The notes beneath the pieces were generated by a model. The model searched no databases, had not been told where the DNA came from, and saw only the letters and a program-made list of their open reading frames with translations. Position numbers and translations under genes: made by a program. Below, piece by piece: positions 43,575-51,473 of a stretch of 59,346 nt of DNA (the stretch's first letter is position 1; each line of letters opens with the position of its first letter). Origin of the DNA: Candidatus Stahliibacteriota bacterium (GTDB taxonomy: Bacteria > Hydrothermota > Tepidihabitantia > SM23-42); contig JAUVZL010000010.1 in the NCBI GenBank assembly GCA_030602565.1, positions 1-59,346 on the forward strand. Direction: 5' to 3'.

Positions 43575-44540
43575 TTAGACATGAAACTCAATCACATCCT
43601 CATCACAAAGCACATGGTTTTTCTCAACCCGTTGTCCAGCATAGCCTTTTTCATTCCAGAGTCGTGCATATTTAAGGTTCTTCTTAAAATCCTTATGAAT
43701 ATGTTCCGCCGCATCAATCACCGTAATTCCTCTAAGAAGAACAACTGGATCATCTTTGACAATCGGCTTACCTGTTTTCTTGGTGTATAGCCTGATAATA
43801 TTCAATCTATCAAAAATCCACTTTTTCAATATGTCAATGCCCTGTAACCTGGTCGTTGATATCGGCATAATGGAAAAATCATCCTGATATTTTTTGACAA
43901 AAACACGGCGCGCGTTTTCATCAAATTCGGCATCTGCTTTGTTCGATACGACAAGCGCCTTTTTCACATCACCGAATTCGTGTCTTGTGATAAAAATATT
44001 CTTATCGTTAAGTGCCTTGCGTATTTTCTCAAAATCATTGATTGGGTCTTTGCAAATGTCCAGCATGATAAGAAGTAGATCACTGTTCCGATAAAGTCCG
44101 TACAGCCACGCCGGCGCCTCTTCATAGAGTGCTGGCGTATCGACCATTTGGATCTTAATGTTCTCGAACTCCATCATGCCAACTTTGGGTAATTGAGTTG
44201 TATACGGGTAAAGCCCAACTTCTGAATGCGCATTACTCAGCACATTCAGCAGCGATGACTTACCGCAGTTTGGTAGACCCACAAGCACAACCTGACCAGC
44301 ACCCTGTTTTTCAACCTGGTACCACGCTCCGCCTGATCCCTTGGATTTCTTCTGTTTTTCAATCGTTGTCTTGATTTTGGATATCTTTGTTTTTAACTCG
44401 GCTTGGAGTTTTTCAGTTCCTTTATGTTTAGGGATTATAGAAAGAAGCTGTTGAAGATACGTTAATTTCTCGCGCGGCTCTTTGGTTTCACGGTACTGTC
44501 TTTCTACTTCAAAATACTGGGGCGGAAGATTTGCTGGCAT
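43575..44540 (-). CDS. DRG/Obg-family GTPase with TGS domain
   Basis: A 321-aa P-loop GTPase. An N-terminal helical region (residues 1-80) is followed by G1 GLPNCGKSS (about 88), G3 DTPA, G4 NKAD and a C-terminal TGS domain (about 245-321, ITVIDAAEHIHKDFKKNLKYARLW). Its layout is closer to archaeal/eukaryotic DRG than to bacterial ObgE, because the Obg fold is absent. It probably acts in ribosome-associated processes. Leaderless promoter upstream. Confidence 0.85.
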   Translation of the reverse strand: MPANLPPQYFEVERQYRETKEPREKLTYLQQLLSIIPKHKGTEKLQAELKTKISKIKTTIEKQKKSKGSGGAWYQVEKQGAGQVVLVGLPNCGKSSLLNVLSNAHSEVGLYPYTTQLPKVGMMEFENIKIQMVDTPALYEEAPAWLYGLYRNSDLLLIMLDICKDPINDFEKIRKALNDKNIFITRHEFGDVKKALVVSNKADAEFDENARRVFVKKYQDDFSIMPISTTRLQGIDILKKWIFDRLNIIRLYTKKTGKPIVKDDPVVLLRGITVIDAAEHIHKDFKKNLKYARLWNEKGYAGQRVEKNHVLCDEDVIEFHV

Positions 44541-44545
44541 GATTC

Positions 44546-44574
44546 AGTATAACCTTAAATTTCAGTGCTGTCAA
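44546..44574 (-). promoter_or_regulatory. promoter TTGACA-N17-TATACT, leaderless type
   Basis: Minus strand: -35 at 44574-44569, -10 at 44551-44546, then 5 nt to the GTPase ATG. Confidence 0.75.
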
Positions 44575-44643
44575 TAATGTCCTAAAGTAATACCAGAACA
44601 AATACATCACCGCTTGCAGTACAACATAAATACTTGCATTATT

Positions 44644-45645
44644 ATGAAAAGTGAATATTATTCTTATATGTTATATAAAGATGCTGGTGTTGACATTGAC
44701 ATGCTGAATTTAATAAGGAAAGGCATCGGCAAGCAGGTGTCAAAAACATTCACGGACCGAACCAAATCCACCTTTGGTCTTTTCGGCGGTATCTACCCAA
44801 TAAACAATGAATATCTGGTGAGCAGCGTTGACAGCGTGGGTACGAAAATCCTCGTTGCTTGCGGCACTGGTAAACATGATACGATCGGTCAGGATATTGT
44901 GAATCACTGTATAAATGACATCCTGACAACCGGTGCAATACCTCTCTTTTTCATGGACTACATTGGCTTTGCAGAACTCGAAAACAACGTCCTCATCGAT
45001 ATTGTGAAAGGTATTGTCAAGGCATGTCGAAGAGAGAAGATCATTTTAATCGGCGGAGAAACTGCCAAGCTCACAAGGTTCTATCCAAAAGGTATTTATG
45101 ATCTTGTCGGTTTTGTTGTGGGTAAAGTCGGCAAGAAAGCATATCTTGATACATCAAAGATAAGACCTGGCGACATTTTGCTGGGGTTGAGATCTTCAGG
45201 ACTTCACACCAACGGATATTCGCTGGCGCGCAAAGTCCTGCTCAGAAAATATACCTTCTCCTCATATATCCCTGAGTTCAAATGTACGGTTGGAGAAGAA
45301 CTCCTAAAAGTCCATCGTTCATACAGAAAAGACTTGGAACCCAAACTAAAATGCATTAAAGGTCTAGCCCATATCACTGGAGGTGGCTTTTACGACAACA
45401 TAAAACGTATCCTGCCCGAAGAATGCTCGGCGATAATAAACAAAAAGGCATGGCACCCCCAGGTAGTCTTTAAGTTAATTCAAACCATGGGCAAGGTCCC
45501 TGAACAAGAGATGTATCGGGTTTTTAATATGGGGATTGGCATGGTTCTTGTCATTGATAAGAAAAACCTGCGCTTTTTCAAAAAATTAAGACCCAGGGTT
45601 ATTGGTGAAATAGTAAAAGGTAATTTCGGAGTTAGAATTACTTAG
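44644..45645 (+). CDS. purM: phosphoribosylformylglycinamidine cyclo-ligase (AIR synthetase)
   Basis: A 333-aa purine-synthesis enzyme closing the imidazole ring. The start at 44644 (MKSEYYSYMLYKDAGVDIDM) is preferred over a TTG at 44614. Motifs are YKDAGVDI, SVDSVGTKI, GQDIVNHCINDILTTGA and LRSSGLHTNGYSLAR. It shares the ATP-grasp-like PurM fold with ThiL nearby. No other purine gene adjoins. Confidence 0.92.
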   Translation: MKSEYYSYMLYKDAGVDIDMLNLIRKGIGKQVSKTFTDRTKSTFGLFGGIYPINNEYLVSSVDSVGTKILVACGTGKHDTIGQDIVNHCINDILTTGAIPLFFMDYIGFAELENNVLIDIVKGIVKACRREKIILIGGETAKLTRFYPKGIYDLVGFVVGKVGKKAYLDTSKIRPGDILLGLRSSGLHTNGYSLARKVLLRKYTFSSYIPEFKCTVGEELLKVHRSYRKDLEPKLKCIKGLAHITGGGFYDNIKRILPEECSAIINKKAWHPQVVFKLIQTMGKVPEQEMYRVFNMGIGMVLVIDKKNLRFFKKLRPRVIGEIVKGNFGVRIT

Positions 45646-45681
45646 GTTTCAACGCACCTGCAGGCTAATGGCCGATTGAGC

Positions 45682-46179
45682 TTAAACCTTGCGTTTATCC
45701 AAGATTTCAGCTATTGCGAACGCCAACCGCTCATCAAGAACGATTTTCTGCTGTTCAGTTAGCTTAAATATTTTGATGGACCTGAATTTTTTCGGGGTCT
45801 TGTTCAGATACAGGGCAAAATCCACATCTTTCTCTATTACATCGGCAAAGAACTCGATAAAATCATTGTGACGTAGACTGCTACACACTTTGGGAACGAT
45901 AATGTTCTCTTCAATCGCCCGCTGCGCAGGATCTATTTCTCGGTCAATTATGAAAGCGACACCATATGCTTCAACATCGGAGTTAGTGCTTTTTATCGCA
46001 AATACAATAGGGTAATTAAATGTTTCGCTGAACTTGAAATCAAAATCTATTTCAAGAAAGCCTCTGGTAATATTTTTTCCTTTCATGATCTGGATGGTGC
46101 CAAACAGATCATGACCACTGCCGAGCCAATCGGGTAAAATCACGTTATTCATTTTACCCTGTTGGATAGTAAACCTCAT
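45682..46179 (-). CDS. hypothetical protein at the end of the pyr operon
   Basis: A 165-aa soluble protein with no signal peptide. It contains an acidic-aromatic stretch FLEIDFDFKFSETFNYPIVFAIK and a helical C-terminus (LTEQQKIVLDERLAFAIAEILDKRKV). The start may be 46179 or 46152 (MNNVILPDWLG). It begins 14 nt after pyrC, so it is probably cotranscribed with the pyr genes. I do not recognise the family. Confidence 0.6.
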   Translation of the reverse strand: MRFTIQQGKMNNVILPDWLGSGHDLFGTIQIMKGKNITRGFLEIDFDFKFSETFNYPIVFAIKSTNSDVEAYGVAFIIDREIDPAQRAIEENIIVPKVCSSLRHNDFIEFFADVIEKDVDFALYLNKTPKKFRSIKIFKLTEQQKIVLDERLAFAIAEILDKRKV

Positions 46180-46193
46180 AGGAAACCCATACT

Positions 46194-47489
46194 TTATTTA
46201 TTCTTCAGCTTTGAGCTTTGATATTTCAACTCACCGTCGACGATAGCTGCAACAACTTGACCGGTCATCTCTTTGTTAAGAAGCGGCGTGTTTTTTGATC
46301 TCGAACGTATGGCATTTGCAGTAAGACGCCATTTCTTTTTGGGATCGATGATCACCACATCAGCTACTGCGTTCTTTTTTACAACACCAAGTTTTTCCGA
46401 AACTACTTTAGCTGGGTTAATTGTCAGCTTCTCCAAAACATGGAGCCAGTTGAATTTCTGTTTATTTATCAACTCCATAACTATCATAGGCAAGGCTGTT
46501 TCAAAACCGATCATACCAAATGGTGCATTGGTGAATTCTAACTCTTTGTCTGCCTGGCAATGAGGTGCATGGTCGGTTGCAATGCAGTCAATTGTTCCAT
46601 CACGCAAACCCTCGATTACTGCCTGTCGATCTTGCTCACTGCGTATCGGTGGATTCACTTTAAAATTGGTGTCAAAACCTGATAACAATTCATCATTGAA
46701 AAAGAAATAATGTGGACAGGTTTCACAGGTGACTTCCATCCCATCTTCTTTTGCCCTTCTTATCAAATCTACGGAACCCTTGGTTGAAATATGGCAAAGG
46801 TGCAACCTGGCGCCAGTGAATCGCGCAACAAGTAAATCACGGGCAACGATAACCTCCTCAGCAATCCCTGGCGACCCACTCAAGCCAAGGCGTGTTGAAA
46901 TAACCCCCTCGTTCATGAGACCATCTTTCGCTAAGTCTTTGTCGATTGGATGTTCAAAAATTGGTACGTCAAAAGCCTTGGAATATTCAAGGGCACGTCT
47001 AAACATGTTGCAATCAGCCACAACGTCGCCGTCATCAGAAAACCCCTTTGCTCCCGCCTTTATCAACTCGCCAAATTCGGTGATCTCTTTACCCAGTCTT
47101 TCTTTTGTAATCGCGGCGATAGGATATACTCTGCATAGGTTCACCCGTGCCGCCTCTTTATAAATGTAATTGACTAACCCTTCATTATCAATTACCGGAG
47201 ATGTATTTGGCATGCAGCATATAGTCGTAAAACCACCAGCAATGGCTGCTTGACTGCCGCTTTCAATGGTCTCGACATCAGGCCGGCCAGGGTCACGCAA
47301 GTGGCAATGTAAGTCAAAAAAACCAGGACCGACAATTTTGCCCTTTGCATCAATTCTCTTTGCACCTTCTTTCTTTATATTCTTGTCGATCTTCGCAATT
47401 TTGTTCCCAAGAATCAAAACATCCAATACTTCATCAAGGTCGGTCTTGGGGTCGACAACTCTACCTTCTTTAATCAAAATATCAGCCAA
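46194..47489 (-). CDS. pyrC: dihydroorotase
   Basis: A 431-aa zinc amidohydrolase that closes carbamoyl-aspartate to dihydroorotate. The start is a TTG at 47489 ([14 protein letters not shown]) because AGGAGG lies just before it; ATG 47504 would separate the gene from that site. Motifs are [15 protein letters not shown] (metal HxH), [23 protein letters not shown] and IATDHAPH. The start codon overlaps the pyrB stop, so translation is coupled. Confidence 0.93.
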   Translation of the reverse strand: MADILIKEGRVVDPKTDLDEVLDVLILGNKIAKIDKNIKKEGAKRIDAKGKIVGPGFFDLHCHLRDPGRPDVETIESGSQAAIAGGFTTICCMPNTSPVIDNEGLVNYIYKEAARVNLCRVYPIAAITKERLGKEITEFGELIKAGAKGFSDDGDVVADCNMFRRALEYSKAFDVPIFEHPIDKDLAKDGLMNEGVISTRLGLSGSPGIAEEVIVARDLLVARFTGARLHLCHISTKGSVDLIRRAKEDGMEVTCETCPHYFFFNDELLSGFDTNFKVNPPIRSEQDRQAVIEGLRDGTIDCIATDHAPHCQADKELEFTNAPFGMIGFETALPMIVMELINKQKFNWLHVLEKLTINPAKVVSEKLGVVKKNAVADVVIIDPKKKWRLTANAIRSRSKNTPLLNKEMTGQVVAAIVDGELKYQSSKLKNK

Positions 47490-48405
47490 GTTTCCCTCCT
47501 GCATGGACAAACAAAACCGCCATCCTGATCGCAACACCGTTCTTGACCTGTTTTAGAATAACCGATTTGCTGCTGTCGGCAACATCTGGATCAATCTCAA
47601 CCCCACGATTTGTAGGTCCTGGATGCATAACAATACCTTTTTGCTTCATGCGCGCAACCCGCTCCTTGGTCAAACCGTAGAGTGTTCGGTATTCCCTCAG
47701 CGAAGGGAATAAACCGCCCTGCTGCCTTTCCAATTGGATGCGCAAAGCCATGACAACATCATAATCATGAATTATATCATCAGTGTTATAGAAAACATCC
47801 ACGCCAAGGTCCTCAATATCTAACGGGATTAGGGTGGGTGGTCCGCACACCGCGACCTCGGCACCCAATGTTTTTAATCCGAAGATGTTTGACCGCGCGA
47901 CACGAGAATGTTCTATATCCCCGATAATTAGCACTTTGAGACCTTTGAACCTTCCAAATACTTGCCGCATCGTCATTAGGTCTAATAGAGCTTGGGTCGG
48001 ATGCTCATGACTTCCATCACCTGCATTCACCACGAAAGCATCAAGATTCTCGGCAAGTATCTTGGCTGCGCCCGGTGCAGAATGTCGCACCACAACACCG
48101 TCTACTTTCATTGCCTCTATGTTCTTCGCAGTATCAAGTATTGTCTCCCCTTTTGTCAGGCTTGATGCTGACTGGGAAAAATTGACAATATCAGCTGACA
48201 ATCTCTTTGCTGCAATACTGAATGAAATCTGGGTACGGGTCGACGGTTCAAAAAAAAGTGTGAGTATTGTTTTACCCCGGAGCGAAGGTACAAATGGTAT
48301 CGGTCTTTTTAAAACCGATGCAAATTTCTCCGCTAGATCAAGGTATTGGATTATCTCCCGGCTCGTTAGATTTTCTAAGCCCAAAAGATCCTTTCTTGCA
48401 GGCAT
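47482..48405 (-). CDS. pyrB: aspartate carbamoyltransferase catalytic subunit
   Basis: A 307-aa enzyme joining carbamoyl phosphate and aspartate. Key motifs are [12 protein letters not shown] (carbamoyl-phosphate loop), [26 protein letters not shown] and [13 protein letters not shown] regulatory PyrI is not present in the window. It overlaps pyrR upstream by 1 nt and pyrC downstream by 8 nt. Confidence 0.95.
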   Translation of the reverse strand: MPARKDLLGLENLTSREIIQYLDLAEKFASVLKRPIPFVPSLRGKTILTLFFEPSTRTQISFSIAAKRLSADIVNFSQSASSLTKGETILDTAKNIEAMKVDGVVVRHSAPGAAKILAENLDAFVVNAGDGSHEHPTQALLDLMTMRQVFGRFKGLKVLIIGDIEHSRVARSNIFGLKTLGAEVAVCGPPTLIPLDIEDLGVDVFYNTDDIIHDYDVVMALRIQLERQQGGLFPSLREYRTLYGLTKERVARMKQKGIVMHPGPTNRGVEIDPDVADSSKSVILKQVKNGVAIRMAVLFVHAGGKLG

Positions 48406-49046
48406 TACGTCTCTTCTTTCAAGTCTTTTATGGTTAACTGTCTTACTTTAGGTCTCGGTTCTGCCTTAAGCTTTATTCGGGACTTCGACTTACGCTTTTC
48501 AGTAGTGCTTTTTTTCTTACGGTGGGAATGAATCAAAACACTGTCCTTTTCATCCATTTCCTTGATATAAACATCTACTATTTCTCTCTTAGCCGTTGGT
48601 ACACGTTTACCAATGAAATCAGCTTGAATAGGCAATTCCCTGTGCCCACGGTCAATCAGCACCGCGAGTTGAATTACCTTGGGTCGGCCAAAATTGAAGA
48701 TTTCCTCCATTGCTGCCCGTATCGTCCTGCCCGTGTAAAGTACGTCATCAACCAGGACAATAGTCTTTTTACTCAAGTCAAAACCAATATCCGTGCTTTC
48801 GATTATTGGGGTTTCCGAGACGAGCTGCAGGTCATCACGATACAGAGTAATATCTAAAGCACCGATCGGAATTTTCTTGCCTTCGTTCTTTTCTATCCGT
48901 TCAGCAAGCCGGCGAGCAATGAAATCACCGCGTCTTTTTATTCCAATCAGTACTAAATTCTTGGTTCCCTTATTTTTTTCGATGATTTCGTGGACGATTC
49001 GAACCAGCGCACGCCTTATATCTGACTCGGTCATTATAGTCTTCAT
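48405..49046 (-). CDS. pyrR: PyrR with basic C-terminal extension
   Basis: A 213-aa PRTase-fold protein, either an attenuation protein and/or a uracil phosphoribosyltransferase. The PRPP loop is [16 protein letters not shown], and the family segments [15 protein letters not shown] and [14 protein letters not shown] are present. Usual PyrR proteins are about 180 aa; this one carries an extra Lys/Arg-rich tail from about residue 174 ([18 protein letters not shown]). First gene of pyrR-pyrB-pyrC. Its own mRNA appears leaderless. Confidence 0.92.
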   Translation of the reverse strand: MKTIMTESDIRRALVRIVHEIIEKNKGTKNLVLIGIKRRGDFIARRLAERIEKNEGKKIPIGALDITLYRDDLQLVSETPIIESTDIGFDLSKKTIVLVDDVLYTGRTIRAAMEEIFNFGRPKVIQLAVLIDRGHRELPIQADFIGKRVPTAKREIVDVYIKEMDEKDSVLIHSHRKKKSTTEKRKSKSRIKLKAEPRPKVRQLTIKDLKEET

Positions 49047-49054
49047 TAAAAGTA

Positions 49055-49082
49055 ATTATAGGTAAAACATGAAACAAGTCAA
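49055..49082 (-). promoter_or_regulatory. promoter TTGACT-N16-TATAAT, leaderless type, pyr operon
   Basis: Minus strand: -35 at 49082-49077, -10 at 49060-49055, then 8 nt to the pyrR ATG. The space leaves no room for a PyrR-binding attenuator before pyrR. Confidence 0.85.
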
Positions 49083-49089
49083 GGGATAC

Positions 49090-49267
49090 TAGTGCTCTGT
49101 GACATAAATTCTTGAAAACACCATGTTGTCATTGCCCGACTTGATCGGGCAATCTACAGGAAGAAATCTTCTGGATTCCCGCTCCCCGTTTTCACGGGGA
49201 CAAGTTTACCCCTGCGAAAGCAGGGGCGGGAATGACACCCAACAGAAATTAATGTCACAGAGCACTA
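49090..49267. mobile_element. MITE-like element, copy B
   Basis: Terminal inverted repeats are perfect for 18 nt if the flanking bases are included (ACTAGTGCTCTGTGACAT). The element is 178 bp, bounded by TA, without an ORF. It matches copy A (21913-22074) in inverted orientation, with an inner CCCCGTTTTCACGGGG hairpin and ATTGCCCGACTTGATCGGG hairpin. It sits between the pyr promoter and the end of the nuclease gene. Confidence 0.75.
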
Positions 49268-49286
49268 GTGAGACCCATTGTGCAAC

Positions 49287-50072
49287 TTATTCAATAATTT
49301 CTATCTGCGCTGAGCTTTTGAGAATGATTTCAGGTTTACCATTATACTCCTTTATCAAACCTTTGACGCGCACTTTGCGGTTGAGGTAGTGGTCTTCTGG
49401 TCGAGCAGGGAATCTATTAAAATCGCTTGAGAAAATCACCGCCGTGAAATACTTTTTCCAATTCTTGTGAAAATTAAGGAAGCAAACCTTACCAGTATTA
49501 TTAGATACTACAATTTTCCCCTCAACGGTTTTTGTTTGACCATAATATTGTGCAGCATCGCGCCACGAAATAATCTCATATGTAATTTCTTTTTCCGGCA
49601 CTGGGCGGGCAAGTATACCTGAAGTATCGGGTGTCTGGAATACTGAAAAAGCCCATAACCCCCTTCTATTTCTTACAGCAATCTTTTCCAAACCTTCAAG
49701 TTCTTTTCTGTATAATGTATCTGGTGGATAGAATCGTGTTTCTGCATAGCCCATTCTCGCAAGTTCAGCATTGATAAAATTACCATTCACATAGACGTAT
49801 CTTAATAATCTACCATAATCGTCTTTATCAGTAATATCTTTTTCTAAACGCACATTCTCATTAAGGATCAAAAGCAAAAGAAAATCCTTTGCAATATCTG
49901 CTCCGGGATCAGCCATCTCAGGTGTATTAATTCCCAAAAGCCTGATAGTCTCACCATTTTGTGTCCTGAAAGTATCACCGTCAATTATTTCAGTTACTTT
50001 ATCGGTTTTTGTACAGGTGAGAAGCAAACACAAAAAGACCAAAAAAGAACATTGAACCAAATTCTTATTCAT
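49287..50072 (-). CDS. thermonuclease-like lipoprotein with OB-fold tail
   Basis: A 261-aa protein with a lipobox (LLLTC, Cys 20), so probably membrane-anchored. Residues 25-145 form a staphylococcal-nuclease domain: VTEIIDGDTFRTQNGETIRLLGIN (calcium site and Arg), KDDYGRLLRYVYVNG (Arg) and NRRGLW. The remaining 110 residues look like an OB-fold nucleic-acid-binding domain (VEGKIVVSNNTGKVCFLNFHKNW). It probably degrades extracellular DNA or RNA. Leaderless promoter. Confidence 0.88.
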   Translation of the reverse strand: MNKNLVQCSFLVFLCLLLTCTKTDKVTEIIDGDTFRTQNGETIRLLGINTPEMADPGADIAKDFLLLLILNENVRLEKDITDKDDYGRLLRYVYVNGNFINAELARMGYAETRFYPPDTLYRKELEGLEKIAVRNRRGLWAFSVFQTPDTSGILARPVPEKEITYEIISWRDAAQYYGQTKTVEGKIVVSNNTGKVCFLNFHKNWKKYFTAVIFSSDFNRFPARPEDHYLNRKVRVKGLIKEYNGKPEIILKSSAQIEIIE

Positions 50073-50077
50073 ATTGT

Positions 50078-50105
50078 ATTATAGTCGATATCTATTGATT
50101 GTCAA
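50078..50105 (-). promoter_or_regulatory. promoter TTGACA-N16-TATAAT, leaderless type
   Basis: Minus strand: -35 at 50105-50100, -10 at 50083-50078, then 5 nt to the nuclease ATG. Confidence 0.85.
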
Positions 50106-50127
50106 ACCCTTATTATATTTCTGGCAA

Positions 50128-50349
50128 TTATTTTATTAAGAGAAGCTTCTTGATCTGCCTGCCCGCCGCTTTGCTTTGGCAGGCGGGTGAGAATTCATCC
50201 CCTGTTTTTAGTTGTGCAAAATAAACTCCTGAAGGCACGATTTCACCCCTATCATCCCGGCCGCCCCAACACACAGATTTCACGGATTTGTTTTGATTAC
50301 ACAGATCAACCGGACAAACAATTTTTAAGAATGGTTTCTTGCCTAACAT
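50128..50349 (-). pseudogene. fragment of a FlgD-like/type IX C-terminal sorting domain
   Basis: The translated text GGRDDRGEIVPSGVYFAQLKTGDEFS followed by KKLLLIK matches the end of the FlgD-like domains seen in other secreted proteins here. There is no upstream exported protein, and the fragment is split by a GC-rich hairpin (CCTGCCCGCCGCTTTG... region 50158-50187) that encodes CQSKAAGRQ. It is probably the remains of a lost surface-protein gene with a repeat inserted. Confidence 0.55.
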
Positions 50350-50598
50350 CCAAACTCCCTTACTCTAGGAATCTCTAATAATATCAACATTTATAATTAT
50401 AACTTTAGCTAAAACGATGTCAAGCTAAATTGTGGGATGGTATTTGTTTTCAAAAAAATAATGAAAAAATCTGGAATTTTATAAATAATCCGGGTTAAGA
50501 TAATAACTATCAATCTTTGGGATTGAGGTTACATTTACGATTGAAGTCGATTTTGGGGAATCTTTAGATTTTGTTTGCTGAATTTGTATTCCCACACT

Positions 50599-50799
50599 TT
50601 ATAAATCTTGCTTCACGAATTTTTGATTTTTATACTTTTTCGGTGTTCCAAATAACTTTTTTATTTCCTCCATCTCTCCTTCTTCCACATAAGGAACAAG
50701 TTCCAATTTTAATCTCTGCAAATTTTCATCTAAAGCTTCTACTACTGCTTTCTTAATCAGTTTATATAACTTCTTCTCTTCCACTGAAGTTAAAGTCAT
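50599..50799 (-). CDS. 66-aa antitoxin-like small protein, without a visible toxin
   Basis: ATG 50799 with AAAGGAGG upstream. The protein is helical and charged: MTLTSVEEKKLYKLIKKAVV, then LVPYVEEGEMEEIKKLFGTPK. The phrase PYV-E-E-EIKK resembles small antitoxins paired with RelE/ParE toxins in archaea and thermophiles. No toxin-sized ORF lies directly downstream; 50350-50598 shows nothing that I can support. It may be an orphan antitoxin. Confidence 0.6.
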   Translation of the reverse strand: MTLTSVEEKKLYKLIKKAVVEALDENLQRLKLELVPYVEEGEMEEIKKLFGTPKKYKNQKFVKQDL

Positions 50800-50961
50800 A
50801 TTCCTCCTTTGAGTATTTCACTATGTTCTATAATAATTTTATCGATTTTTTATTAGAAGTCAATGGTGTTATATTAATTTGATATTAGAAGAGAATTACT
50901 ACCCAGCGATTTATCATTCTACCAAAATCATTTAAGGTATTCAGTTTTTAATGTGTATCAG

Positions 50962-50989
50962 TTGACAAATCTGTAAACTTAAATATACT
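50962..50989 (+). promoter_or_regulatory. promoter TTGACA-N16-TATACT, leaderless type
   Basis: -35 at 50962-50967 and -10 at 50984-50989, with 7 nt to the ndk ATG. Confidence 0.85.
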
Positions 50990-50996
50990 AACAAAC

Positions 50997-51416
50997 ATGA
51001 ATAAAACACTATTGATCATTAAGCCCGATTCGGTAAGGCGTAATTTAATCGGTAAAATCCTCAATCAAATCATTGACGCGGGTTTCAATGTCCGCGCCAT
51101 GAAAATGGTGTGGCTCAACAAAGAACAGGGCGGTGAGTTCTATGCCATCCATAAAGGTAAGGACTTTTACGATTGGCTCGTCAACTTCATTTCTTCCGAT
51201 CCAATCGTTGTCTGTTGTCTGGAGCATCCAGAAGGACCTCTCAAACTCCGAGAAGTCGTCGGTGCAACCGACCCAAAGAAAGCTGCTCAAGGTACGGTGC
51301 GTAACCTCTACGGCACGTCGGTTGGTGAAAATGCCGTGCACGCCTCAGCCCCTGACGAAGATCCTGAACGAGAAATAAAGTTCTTCTTTGACGAAAAAGA
51401 GCTATTCGAATACTAA
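50997..51416 (+). CDS. ndk: nucleoside diphosphate kinase
   Basis: A 139-aa enzyme transferring the gamma phosphate between NTPs and NDPs through His 115 (NAVHASAPD). K9 in IIKPD and the RNLYGTS segment are also conserved. No ribosome site; the promoter implies leaderless translation. Followed 57 nt later by a separately promoted gene. Confidence 0.95.
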   Translation: MNKTLLIIKPDSVRRNLIGKILNQIIDAGFNVRAMKMVWLNKEQGGEFYAIHKGKDFYDWLVNFISSDPIVVCCLEHPEGPLKLREVVGATDPKKAAQGTVRNLYGTSVGENAVHASAPDEDPEREIKFFFDEKELFEY

Positions 51417-51438
51417 CGATACTGCATTTAATCCCCTC

Positions 51439-51466
51439 TTGACTAAATTTTTATTATGATTAGAAT
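51439..51466 (+). promoter_or_regulatory. promoter TTGACT-N16-TAGAAT, leaderless type
   Basis: -35 at 51439-51444 and -10 at 51461-51466, with 7 nt to GTG 51474. The upstream in-frame ATG at 51456 falls inside the spacer, which argues against it. Confidence 0.7.
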
Positions 51467-51473
51467 ATTTTCT

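Noticed and set aside
50535..50598. Short minus-strand GTG frame after the antitoxin-like gene as its toxin
   Set aside because: Under 40 codons, no ribosome site, and no toxin-like text.
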